NCBI GenBank assembly: GCA_002887195.1
Contig: PJAB01002113.1
Location: 1 to 10,443 of the forward strand
DNA length: 10,443 bases
Direction: 5' to 3'
Source of the DNA: Chrysochromulina parva
Lineage: Eukaryota; Haptophyta; Prymnesiales; Chrysochromulinaceae
Part shown: in pieces, positions 1 to 6,966 of the stretch
Position numbering within the stretch: the stretch's first letter is position 1
How the letters are laid out: each line of letters begins with the position of its first letter
Translations under genes and position numbers: made by a program
Notes under the pieces: model-generated
Databases searched by the model: none
What the model was told of the DNA's origin: nothing
The model's input: the letters and a program-made list of their open reading frames with translations, nothing else

Positions 1-531
1 GTACCCTTGCATCATGTGCATCATTTGACCGCCTTGCTGCCGCCTAGTTCGTAATCAAGTTGCCCCACGAGGGAACGCGCCCCCCCGTCGGTCCGCGACT
101 AGTGGTGCCTACCCATTGGGGCGGGGCGGCGACGAAACAGCCAGTCAGCCACGAACACGATGATTCGGTCCGGCAAACCGGTAACGCGGGTGCGTGGTGC
201 GCGGTGGACGAGACGCGTCCGGTCACGAGCTCCCAGCGGAGCCGCTCGGGGCGACGCACACGTGTCTTTCCACTTTCGGACTTAGTTATACTTTACGCCC
301 TGGTTCCCTGGTTGCGCTCTGTTGAGACGTGCACTCGCCAGGGAGGTGCGTGGAGTTACCACACCGTGCACCCCACCGCCACCCCACCTCGCCTTGCTTT
401 TGTCGTGACTGTGTCTCGTGCATTCACACGGAGTATGGCAGTGCGGAACACCGCGGTGAAAGAGCGTCAACGCCCGTCATATTTGGTCGGGTGCGAGTCG
501 GCGATAGCTTGGTCCTGTGAATGTGAAGGTC
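1..531. other. Intergenic stretch, no supported gene
   Basis: No convincing gene is visible. The longest plus-strand open frame (about 60-545) has no ATG near its beginning and opens on TTG, and its conceptual protein shows no domain, repeat or targeting signal. Minus-strand frames here are short and equally featureless. The stretch lies downstream of the minus-strand Tic22-like gene, so part may be its 3' UTR, and part may flank a gene outside the window. Confidence 0.5.
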
Positions 532-570
532 CTGGAGGGTTCTGAAGGTGGCGCTTGCAGAACCCTCCAG
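532..570. repeat. Perfect 13-bp inverted repeat (hairpin) beyond the Tic22-like stop codon
   Basis: The arms CTGGAGGGTTCTG (532-544) and CAGAACCCTCCAG (558-570) are exact reverse complements around a 13-base loop. The loop ends AAG and CTT could add three more pairs with one bulged base. The element lies 38 bases past the stop codon of the minus-strand gene, so it would fold in that mRNA's 3' UTR. It could be a stability or 3'-end processing element or a remnant of a small inverted-repeat element. Its function is unknown. Confidence 0.75.
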
Positions 571-608
571 TGCCCGCGCATGGCTAGCGGCGGTAATTGG
601 GCGTCGGC

Positions 609-1691
609 TTAGCGGTGGTGCTGCGGCGGCACGATCTTCGCTGGCCGCTTGGCCTTACCTGCCTTGAGCTCATCGCGGAAGTCAATGGACTCGGACGGAG
701 GCACGATCTCGAGGTAGTCGAGCTCCTTGGCGACGCTCGCGTCGCCCTCCTCAATGTCGAGCGCGAGCTGCAGCAGCAGCGCCAGCGCATCATACACGAT
801 GATCTTGCCCCCTGGCGCCTCCTCCCCGGCCGCCTGTGCCTGCGCCTGTAGCATAGCCAGTGCAGCGTCGCAGTCGCGCTTGCACAAGAAGAGCGGACGC
901 ACCTCCTTGCCGCGCTTGGTGACGACCAGCCCGTCCACCATGTACGCGGGCACCGAGGGCGCCGACAGTTTACCGCTCTTGGCAAGCACCAACTGCGCCG
1001 AGCGCGTCTCTGCAGCGTGCGGCATGAACTGCCAGACCATCGTGAGCTCGCGGTTGGTCACCTGATCGCGCAGCCCCGACGGCAGCGGCTGTAGGCGCGC
1101 GAGCCGGAAGGCACGGTCCAGGTTGGTCGCGAGCACCTTCGCGCCCGACGCCGCGCCGTTGGGCGCCTTGAGCACACCGTTGAGCATGCGTTCGGCCTCG
1201 GCGGGGAAGAGGAACATGAGCGCGGACTGGTCACCCGTGGAGAGCTGGTTGAGGAAGGGCGAACCGCCGTCATTGGTGACCATGAAGACAGGCACCTTGG
1301 CTAGCTTCGCTTTGAAGGCGAGCTTGAGCCGCTTGCGCTGCGCCGCATTCAGCGTGCGTGCCGCCGGCGCCTGCGCGACGGCTGCATCGGCCGCCCATGC
1401 AGGAGCTGGGCCGCCGTGGTGGCCTCCGACGAGGCCCGCGGCGCAGACGGCCAGCGTGGCCACTGCGCCACGCCACGCCTTGGCAAGCGGACCGCCTCGG
1501 CGGCGCGAGGGCACCACAGTGGCCATGTCCGCATCGTCCTCCTCTGATGCGAAATCCCGGTGCGCGCTCATGGCCAGCGGCGAGGCGCGCAGCGGCGAAA
1601 ACGGCACCGCGCACAGCGTCGGGATCCGCGTCACCAGACCACCGGAAGAGGGCAGCACCAATAGCATGCCGAGCACGGTCATCGGGAGCAT
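609..1691 (-). CDS. TIC22: Tic22-like plastid protein import component
   Basis: This 360-residue protein resembles the Tic22 family, which acts in the intermembrane space of plastid envelopes and helps precursor proteins pass from the outer to the inner translocon. The family-like core runs from about residue 114 to 335. It begins with a Leu-Ala-Lys-Val-Pro-Val-Phe strand (130-136), continues through a PFLNQL / ALMFLFP segment (145-163), and ends with a second similar half (SVPAYMVDGLVV at 246-257, then RPLFLCKRDCDAAL at 265-278). The N-terminus is long and layered. A hydrophobic start (about 4-20) looks like an ER signal, a Ser/Arg/Asp-containing stretch follows, and a second basic-then-hydrophobic segment (63-90) ends in AWA-A at 98-101, like a signal peptidase site. 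That arrangement suits a plastid of secondary origin. The start is ATG with an in-frame stop two codons upstream (1695-1697). The C-terminal tail is basic. The family call is by pattern; sub-organellar location is inferred. Confidence 0.78.
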   Translation of the reverse strand: MLPMTVLGMLLVLPSSGGLVTRIPTLCAVPFSPLRASPLAMSAHRDFASEEDDADMATVVPSRRRGGPLAKAWRGAVATLAVCAAGLVGGHHGGPAPAWAADAAVAQAPAARTLNAAQRKRLKLAFKAKLAKVPVFMVTNDGGSPFLNQLSTGDQSALMFLFPAEAERMLNGVLKAPNGAASGAKVLATNLDRAFRLARLQPLPSGLRDQVTNRELTMVWQFMPHAAETRSAQLVLAKSGKLSAPSVPAYMVDGLVVTKRGKEVRPLFLCKRDCDAALAMLQAQAQAAGEEAPGGKIIVYDALALLLQLALDIEEGDASVAKELDYLEIVPPSESIDFRDELKAGKAKRPAKIVPPQHHR

Positions 1692-1903
1692 CGTTTAGGC
1701 CCCTCGTCGACGACGGAGTTGACCAAGCCGACAGACACACTTCGCGACCTGGTTCTCCGCAGATAGATTGCAAATTTGTGACACGTATCGAGATTGCGGT
1801 TTGTATGGAGCGCCGTGACGGGGTCTGAACACGAAAGGCGCAGAATGTATTTCACACGTGGCCGCACTGACTGACGTCGCGTGTACATGTGTCTTGCGTA
1901 TCG
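1692..1903. promoter_or_regulatory. Compact divergent promoter region between the Tic22-like and SR/ankyrin genes
   Basis: The two start codons face away from each other across 212 bp, so both promoters and both 5' UTRs must fit here unless there are distant upstream exons. A CACGTG hexamer (G-box/E-box type) lies at 1855-1860. A TGACGTC core, like a CRE/bZIP site, lies at 1872-1878. Both are close to the SR/ankyrin start. No clear TATA box is visible. These are motif matches only, and binding is not shown. Confidence 0.4.
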
Positions 1904-3124
1904 ATGAGCCTTCCCGACACATTTGGCCGGCGCGGAGCGCCGCCGTACGGAGGCAGCGGCGGCCTCCGCGGCTATGATCGCGACCGCGGGCCGCCGCCGC
2001 CGCGCGACTATCCGCCACCGTACGGCGGTCGCGACTACCCGCCGCCGCGCTACTTCGACCGGAGGGACTCATTTGGTGACGACCGAGGAGGACCTCCGCC
2101 GCCTTACCGCGGGCGCTCGCGCTCGCGCTCGTGGTCGCGCTCGCCGCCTCCGCGACGCGATGGCCGCGTTTCGCCGCGCCGCCGCGACGACCGCTCACCT
2201 CCACGCGGCCGTGACTCGTGGGATGGCCGTGGCCCGCCTCCTTATCGTCGTGACTCGGTCGATGGCGCGCGCGAGTACGACCGCGGCCGCGGGCCACCGC
2301 CGAATGTGCGCGCCGGCGGCGGCCCCTCCGGCCCCGGCGAGCGCGAGCACCCATCACCTGATGACCCAAACGATTGGAAGCTGCATCTCGCTGAGCAGCT
2401 CGACGACGAACAGGACACGCAGAAAGCGACCCGTGTACTCAAGCTCGGTGGCTGCATGATGCGTGTGCCCGAGCCGCCGGCGATGCCCTTTTGGCGCGCG
2501 GTCGAGTACGGTGACGTCGCGCGGGTGGCGGCGCTGCTCGAGGCAGGTGAGCCTGTAGACCAGCCCGGTGGCCCGTATGGCTCCACGGCGCTGGGGTGGG
2601 CAGCCGTTAGCGGCCACGTGGAGCTCGCGCAGCTATGCCTGCGTCACGGCGCCAAGCCGGACGCCAAGGCGCGCAAGGGTTCCACCCCGCTGCACATGGC
2701 CACATGGAACGGAGATCACGACGAGATCGCGCGGCTGCTCCTGCAGGCGGACGCGGACCCAAGCATCCCAAACGCTGCAGGGCTCACCGCGCTCGCGCAG
2801 GCTCGTTGGTTCCACAGACTCGAGATGACGTCGACCGCGTCGAGCCGGTACGAGATGGACGAATGGCGCGCTCAGTGGGGCAAGTCCGCCGCGGGGCGTG
2901 CCAAGCTCATCGCACGGCTCGAAGCAGCGACGCCCAGTCAAGTAAGCAGGGAAGAGGCTGGAGCCGAAACAGGGGCATCATCCGGCGAGGCGGCTGGCGT
3001 CGCGGTCAGGGCGGAGGATGCGAGCGCCGCGTCCAACGGAGCCGCCGCGCCGAGGGTCAAGGATGAGGCCCGAACCAAGGCTGACGACGACGACGAAGAG
3101 GATATGGGGGCAGACGAGGTATAA
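1904..3124 (+). CDS. SR-rich ankyrin-repeat protein
   Basis: The protein has 406 residues and two contrasting halves. Residues 1 to about 150 are low complexity, rich in Arg, Gly, Pro, Tyr and Asp. They include RSRSRSWSRSPPPRR at 71-85 and repeated RRD, PPPY and RGPPP motifs. This resembles RS/RGG regions of splicing and RNA-binding proteins, but no RRM is visible. Residues from about 196 to 310 form ankyrin repeats: one starting PFWRAVEYGDVARV, one with the GSTALGWAAVSGHVELA core (226-258), one with GSTPLHMATWNGDHDEIARLLL (259-291), and a degenerate fourth. The tail is acidic (DDDDEED). The open frame extends five codons upstream to a GTG, but the first ATG at 1904 is the plausible start. 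A nuclear RNA-processing adaptor is a fair inference, with ankyrin repeats as the partner surface. The exact function is unknown. Confidence 0.82.
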   Translation: MSLPDTFGRRGAPPYGGSGGLRGYDRDRGPPPPRDYPPPYGGRDYPPPRYFDRRDSFGDDRGGPPPPYRGRSRSRSWSRSPPPRRDGRVSPRRRDDRSPPRGRDSWDGRGPPPYRRDSVDGAREYDRGRGPPPNVRAGGGPSGPGEREHPSPDDPNDWKLHLAEQLDDEQDTQKATRVLKLGGCMMRVPEPPAMPFWRAVEYGDVARVAALLEAGEPVDQPGGPYGSTALGWAAVSGHVELAQLCLRHGAKPDAKARKGSTPLHMATWNGDHDEIARLLLQADADPSIPNAAGLTALAQARWFHRLEMTSTASSRYEMDEWRAQWGKSAAGRAKLIARLEAATPSQVSREEAGAETGASSGEAAGVAVRAEDASAASNGAAAPRVKDEARTKADDDDEEDMGADEV

Positions 3125-3592
3125 GCCCATTGTGAGCCCCTCTCCGGGTCTGGTTCCTCGGGCCGCGCAGTGTCGAGCTAGAGATGTGTGCGAGACGCGT
3201 GCGAGACGTCGTTGACCAAGTCGTGTGTGTGTTTGGAGTGTGTTGATTTATCGCGCGGAGCCCAATTGGCGGAGCCGAGTAATACAAATGTGAAATGACA
3301 AACCGTTAACGGGTTAACGTATAACGAACATGCATAACGAACAGTCGGTTGATTTATCGCGCGGGGAACGCACATTAGACAATTTGTTCTCGGCTCCGCG
3401 CGATACGAATCAACGCACGCCAACACTGTCATTCGCCCCCGTTCCGAAACTTCGCGTAACAGTTACTACCCGGTATGTTCGCGTTGCGTGTCTTCGGCAT
3501 CGGGGCGCGGAACAGAAACACAAGAGGGCTCGACGCTCGTGGGAAAGACGTCCGCTTTCGGGCAGCGTTGTTCATAAGCGTCGTTTCTGCAT
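3125..3592. other. Intergenic region with AT-richer inverted-repeat insert
   Basis: This 468-bp gap separates the SR/ankyrin gene from the EF-hand gene. Its centre (about 3240-3420) is visibly richer in A and T than the surrounding genes and holds the inverted-repeat element listed separately. The open frames here are short and featureless. A small GTAAC-A-GTTAC palindrome lies near 3457-3467. The last 100 bases before 3593 should include the EF-hand gene's 5' UTR, but no clear promoter motif is seen. Confidence 0.5.
3231..3424. repeat. About 194-bp element with imperfect terminal inverted repeats (MITE-like)
   Basis: The left end (3231-3261) and the reverse complement of the right end (3394-3424) align over about 30 bases. 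They share GTTGATT followed by ATCGCGCGGAGC, with a two-base indel between these blocks. The similarity can be carried inward to GGAGCCGAG (3271-3279 on the left; on the right as the reverse complement of about 3389-3397) if a short insertion in the left arm is allowed. A third copy of the motif, GTTGATTTATCGCGCGG, occurs in direct orientation at 3348-3364, matching 3242-3258 exactly. The middle holds CGTTAAC-GG-GTTAACG (3304-3319) and a direct repeat ATAACGAACA (3321-3330 and 3334-3343). There is no coding capacity. No convincing target-site duplication flanks it, so a mobile origin is plausible but unproven. Confidence 0.6.
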
Positions 3593-4000
3593 ATGAGCAG
3601 AATCGTCGACATCACTCCAGCGTGGGCCAAGCCGCCCGAGAAGATCAGCGACGCGATGCCGCAACAGCCTATGCGCAGGCTCTTCGGCCCGCACGAGAAG
3701 GACTTGCAAGCACACGAGGCTGCTATGGGTGGCCGCAACTGCGCCGCCATGTGGAAGACTTCGGCCGTAAACAGTATGCGCCTGACTCACGTCCTCTTCG
3801 CGGCTGACGTGGACGGTGATGGCACGATTGATCGAGAGGAGTTCCGCGCTCTCGTTGCGAAGCATGGTGGGTTCCGTGGCTCTGAGGAGATGTTCGATAA
3901 GCTGGACACGGATGGCGACGGGACGTTGGACAAGAAGGAGCTTCAAAAGATGTTTTCGTACGGATCCACTGGTCTCAGGTCGCTCAGCAGTGGGCGATGA
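3593..4000 (+). CDS. Small EF-hand calcium-binding protein
   Basis: This 135-residue protein carries one EF-hand pair. The first loop is DVDGDGTIDREE (72-83) and the second is DTDGDGTLDKKE (105-116). Both have Asp at positions 1, 3 and 5, Gly at 6, a hydrophobic residue at 8 and Glu at 12, so both should bind calcium. The 33-residue spacing fits a paired EF-hand lobe. The first 65 residues are Pro- and Met-containing with no signal peptide or membrane segment, and the last 15 are a short Ser/Gly/Arg-rich tail. A soluble calcium sensor or buffer is likely. It is shorter than four-EF calmodulins, and its target is unknown. The start is ATG at 3593 in a good coding frame. The sequence after the first loop (DREEFRALVAKHGG) resembles the C-terminus of the PDZ/EF-hand protein downstream. 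Confidence 0.9.
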   Translation: MSRIVDITPAWAKPPEKISDAMPQQPMRRLFGPHEKDLQAHEAAMGGRNCAAMWKTSAVNSMRLTHVLFAADVDGDGTIDREEFRALVAKHGGFRGSEEMFDKLDTDGDGTLDKKELQKMFSYGSTGLRSLSSGR

Positions 4001-4418
4001 GCGAGGGGTCGAAGTGAGGGGCTGACCATTGTTGGAAACGAGCTGGAGCCGAGACTAGAGCCGAGTTGGTGTTCATGTGCCAGATGTCATGCTCGAGAAC
4101 GAGATGATGCACGTATTATAATGTCAGCATCATAATTCCCCTGTGTCGTGAGTTGTTGAAGCTGTGCACTCCTGATGCAAACTCTTGTGTGGCCGCGCAA
4201 ATGGGTCCGACGCCGCTGCGGTCGTGACGCGCGGGAACCACGCGAGCCGCGTGCGTGTGCGGAGGTGTGGACGTGGTCACGCAGACGGATGCGTTCATGG
4301 ACCAGCTGTTCGCGCCCATGATCATCCCGATGAAGACGGGCGGCGCGTGGACGGGGCGACGCAGATCTACGACAGGGCGCGGGCTGCTGCCGTGCGGCCT
4401 GTGCGCGGCTGCGGCGGG

Positions 4419-4450
4419 GAGTGAGTCGAGTGAGTGAGTTTGAGTGAGTG
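4419..4450. repeat. Imperfect GAGT microsatellite
   Basis: Repeated GAGT units, interrupted at two points, fill 32 bases directly upstream of the 11-bp tandem repeat. It is probably a slippage product with no evident function. Confidence 0.7.
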
Positions 4451-4478
4451 GCGGCTCCTCCGGAGTGATGCGTACAAG

Positions 4479-4532
4479 AGTGACGCGAAGTAGACGCGAA
4501 GACCGTGTGTAGACCGTGTATAGACTGTGTCC
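4479..4532. repeat. Degenerate tandem repeat of about 11 bp, five units
   Basis: The units are AGTGACGCGA, AGTAGACGCGA, AGACCGTGTGT, AGACCGTGTAT and AGACTGTGTCC, head to tail. The third and fourth differ at one position. The array ends 90 bases before the next start codon, so it may lie in that gene's promoter or 5' UTR. A regulatory role is not shown. Confidence 0.6.
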
Positions 4533-4622
4533 CAATACATTACAAGCGTAGAACCTGAGAGTCCCCTCTTGAGTCTTTAGTAGTATGCATGCATCTCCAA
4601 ATTTGCCCAAGCTGATGACGTG

Positions 4623-5306
4623 ATGAGACGTTCAGTTCGATGCACGGACCGTCTTTGTCAATTTTTCATGTACTTGGCAGCCGCAACGCGTGCCCCGCTC
4701 GGGTCGATTCCTGACCATGTCCGCGAAGGGCATCCACCCGACATTCGTGGATCCGTGAGTGGCTCCCGCTTCCAATCACCAATGCTCGTGCAGGACCGAT
4801 CACATGTGCGGCTGACAACTCAGTACGGACTCCCTCGGGCAGCGTGCAAGGAACCATGGTCCGCGATCGATGAGCTTTCCTCACGAATCCTTGCGCTTGC
4901 AGAACCGAAAGAGACCGCGTACCGACCTCGCAAGCCGCACCTTGAGGCTATCAACGGCAAGAGCCTCTACGACGATCGGCCAATGGTCTTCTCACCAGGG
5001 CACGCTCGGCGTTCCATGGCCCCTTCGCAGCGCGGCCCAGGCTCGCTCCATGTCTCCATGCCCACGACCAAGCCGCTGCCCAATCATGACCTCGAACCGT
5101 TGATGATGCCAACCAACTCGTCCTTCTTTCGCACGCTCGAGACGAGCCGCTCCTTGTCGATGATCACGCCGCCCGGTACGACGCTGCGGCGTTCCCCTTT
5201 CGGACGTGCCATCTACACGCCCAATAGCGACCTCGTCCGCGATGGTGTGCCTGCATCGCCGCACCATGGAGTGGGTTTGCGTGCCACGGCGTTCCACCGA
5301 AGTTAG
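4623..5306 (+). CDS. Unrecognised 227-residue protein
   Basis: I do not recognise this protein. From about residue 25 the frame is clearly coding-like, with consistent third-position preference for C and G. The sequence is soluble, basic, and rich in Pro, Ser, Arg and Met. Segments include PWSAIDELSSRILALAEP (one likely helix, around residue 80), SFFRTLETSRSLS and SPFGRAIYTPNSDLVRDG. No membrane segment, signal peptide or catalytic motif is evident. It may be largely disordered, perhaps a structural or scaffold protein, but that is a guess. The frame extends one codon upstream to a GTG, and the first ATG is at 4623. The first 20 or so codons are less biased than the rest, so the in-frame ATG at 4668 or a missed upstream exon are alternatives. 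A short out-of-frame ATG ORF (4585-4623) overlaps the start. Confidence 0.6.
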   Translation: MRRSVRCTDRLCQFFMYLAAATRAPLGSIPDHVREGHPPDIRGSVSGSRFQSPMLVQDRSHVRLTTQYGLPRAACKEPWSAIDELSSRILALAEPKETAYRPRKPHLEAINGKSLYDDRPMVFSPGHARRSMAPSQRGPGSLHVSMPTTKPLPNHDLEPLMMPTNSSFFRTLETSRSLSMITPPGTTLRRSPFGRAIYTPNSDLVRDGVPASPHHGVGLRATAFHRS

Positions 5307-5520
5307 TTTAGTGTTAAGAGGATTCCTAGTTACAATTTATGTGTCGTGTGAGGATGGGAAATTGTAGGAATGTAGCGGATCCATCTCTGTAGAGTGTGGA
5401 TGTGGCGATGCTTGTTCGCATCGTCATGGGCACACAGGGATACAAAAGATACACCGTTCACACGTTTCCGGGCGGCCGCGGCTTGCTTTCGTGCATGCTT
5501 TCGCACCCCTTGTTCACAAG
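5307..5520 (+). promoter_or_regulatory. Promoter/5' UTR region of the alcohol dehydrogenase gene
   Basis: Only 214 bp separate the upstream stop codon from the chosen ATG. A weak TATA-like run, ATACAAAAGATAC, lies at 5440-5452, about 70 bases before the ATG. ATGs at 5426 and 5495 are in another frame that overlaps the gene start. If transcripts begin upstream of them they could reduce translation. Transcription from between 5452 and 5520 would avoid at least the first. Confidence 0.3.
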
Positions 5521-6862
5521 ATGCTGCTCTTGTCTCGCCGGATCGCGACCATCTTCACCGGCCTCGCCGCTGCCGTTGCTGCTTCCATCAGCAAGGTCTC
5601 TGTGACCACACAATCGTTGGCGACGCCGCTGCTGGTGAAGCCTCCGCCGGTCGCCCCGCTCCCGGACGACAAGCCCAAGCGGGTGAGTGCCTACGCGGCG
5701 CTCAGGCCGATGGAGCCACTCGTGCCTTGGGATTATGAATTGCCCTCGAGCGCGCCACCCGCAGGCTACGTCGACCTAGCCATCACGCACTGCGGCGTGT
5801 GTCACAGCGACGTGCACCAGATCGACGACGCTTGGAAGGTAGCTTCCTTTCCGCTCGTGCCAGGTCATGAGATTGTCGGCACCATTGCCGCCGTCGGCGA
5901 CGACGCGGTGACCCGCGCCAAGTTTGCCGTCGGCCAGCGCGCCTGCATCGGCGTGCAGCGCGGCTCGTGCGGCAGCTGCGCGTGCTGCCTCGAGCGGCTC
6001 GAGAACCTATGTCCCAAGATCACGAAGACATATGCGGGCTCGGGAAAGGACAAGGGCGGCTTCGCCAACCTCATTCGATTCCCGACCGCGTGGGTCTTCA
6101 AGGCACCCGAGGGAATGGCATCCGAGCTGCTCGGCCCACTCATGTGTGCGGGCATCACAACGTACTCTCCGCTCAAGAGACATGGCAAGCCGGGTGCCAA
6201 GGTGTGCGAGTTCGATGGCTTCTGATGGTGGCCCCTGATTGCAGCTGCTAGCTGCTGGTAGCCTCTGATAGCCTCTGCTAGCCTCTGACCTCTCGGATGG
6301 TCTCGGATTGCGACTCGCCAAGGTGGGCATCATCGGCATCGGCGGCCTTGGACACCTCGCACTCCAATTCGGGCGCGCGATGAGCTTTGGCGAGGTGGTC
6401 GCTCTCTCGCGCAGCCCAGCCAAGGAGGCTGAGGCGCGTAGATTTGGCGCGAGCAGTTTTGTGCTCACCGAGGACCCGTCGGCGATGGCGGCGTCGGCGG
6501 GCTCCTTTGACCTCCTCCTGAACACCGTCTCGGGCCACGCGCCCCTCGATGAGTACCTTGCGCTCCTCAAGCCACGTGGCACGCTCGCATGCGTTGGGCT
6601 ACCTCACCGAGAACAAAAGTCCTCCCTGTGGTTCCAATCGATGGTGCCTTCGGAGCGTGCACTTATCGGCTCGTACCTTGGTCCGTACGACGACTACGAG
6701 GAGATGCTCGCCTTCGCATCCGCGCACGGCATCCAGCCGCAAGTCGAACTCTTCCCCGCGGCCCAAGTCAACGAGGCCATCGCCAAGTTGCGTAACAACA
6801 CGGCGCGCTTCCGCATTGTGCTCGAGTTTGGCAGCGGTGCTGCACCCGCAGAGGCGATGTAG
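5521..6862 (+). CDS. Zinc-dependent, probably NADP(H)-dependent alcohol dehydrogenase (CAD-type), two exons
   Basis: Joining 5521-6201 to 6323-6862 gives 406 residues of the medium-chain dehydrogenase family, cinnamyl-alcohol-dehydrogenase type, which interconverts aldehydes and alcohols. Catalytic zinc ligands are visible as GVCHSD (Cys94), GHE (His116, Glu117) and MCAG (Cys209). The structural zinc set is exact: Cys150-x2-Cys153-x2-Cys156-x7-Cys164. The dinucleotide loop GIGGLGH is at 232-238, and the SRSPAKEAE segment after the next strand suggests NADPH preference. About 50 residues precede the usual enzyme start. They begin MLLLSRRIATIFTGLAAAV, which could be a signal peptide or an organelle-targeting sequence. 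The open frame reaches a GTG at 5491, but ATG 5521 is the realistic start. Without removing the intron, the first exon would stop at 6223-6225, before the cofactor domain. Substrate cannot be told from sequence. Confidence 0.9.
6202..6322 (+). other. 121-nt spliceosomal intron in the alcohol dehydrogenase gene
   Basis: The intron starts GTGTGCG and ends CCAAG, a GT-AG pair in phase 0 between Lys227 and Val228. Removing it restores the conserved CAD sequence PGAK-VGIIGIGGLGH. CTGAC at 6285-6289, 33 bases before the acceptor, is a plausible branch point. Three 10-bp units of the type TAGCCTCTGA lie in tandem at 6259-6288. GCCAAGGTG occurs at both junctions (6196-6204 and 6317-6325). The intron has an in-frame TGA at 6223, and its length is not a multiple of three. 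It is the only intron I can support in the window. Confidence 0.88.
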
Positions 6863-6966
6863 AGTGTGTGAACAGAGCCGCGCGGAACCGGGGCGACACC
6901 GATTTATTTCACACTTTGTGTCCCGGCTCACCACGACAAATGAATTCCGCAGGACGTTGAACAAGT

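Larger units (their letters stand above)
4001..4622. other. Non-coding stretch with simple repeats
   Basis: This roughly 620-bp gap lies between the EF-hand gene and the unrecognised 227-residue protein. It should contain the 3' UTR of the first and the promoter and 5' UTR of the second. A short plus frame at 4228-4437 looks faintly coding but has no ATG at its beginning. A longer minus frame (4116-4610) starts on TTG and lacks any domain. The region holds a GAGT microsatellite and an 11-bp tandem repeat, listed separately. I see no RNA gene. Confidence 0.45.

Noticed and set aside
44..259. 71-codon minus-strand open frame at the window's left end
   Set aside because: It is short and featureless, and high GC makes chance open frames common here.
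60..545. 161-codon plus-strand open frame
   Set aside because: It starts on TTG, its first in-frame ATG is far inside, and the conceptual protein has no domain or compositional sign of a real product.
4228..4437. Plus-strand frame with a coding-looking middle part
   Set aside because: It has no ATG at its beginning and ends in GAGT repeats. It could be an exon of something, but nothing nearby provides the rest, so it is left as unsupported.
4116..4610. 164-codon minus-strand open frame in the gap before the 227-residue protein
   Set aside because: It opens on TTG, crosses the tandem-repeat array, and shows no recognisable domain.
4630..4645. GTTCGATGC resembling a tRNA T-loop
   Set aside because: No matching acceptor, D or anticodon stems are found around it.
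5491..6225. Reading the dehydrogenase first exon as a separate 244-residue protein, or as a pseudogene broken by a stop
   Set aside because: A GT-AG intron at 6202-6322 joins it in frame to the cofactor-binding half and restores the family's conserved junction.
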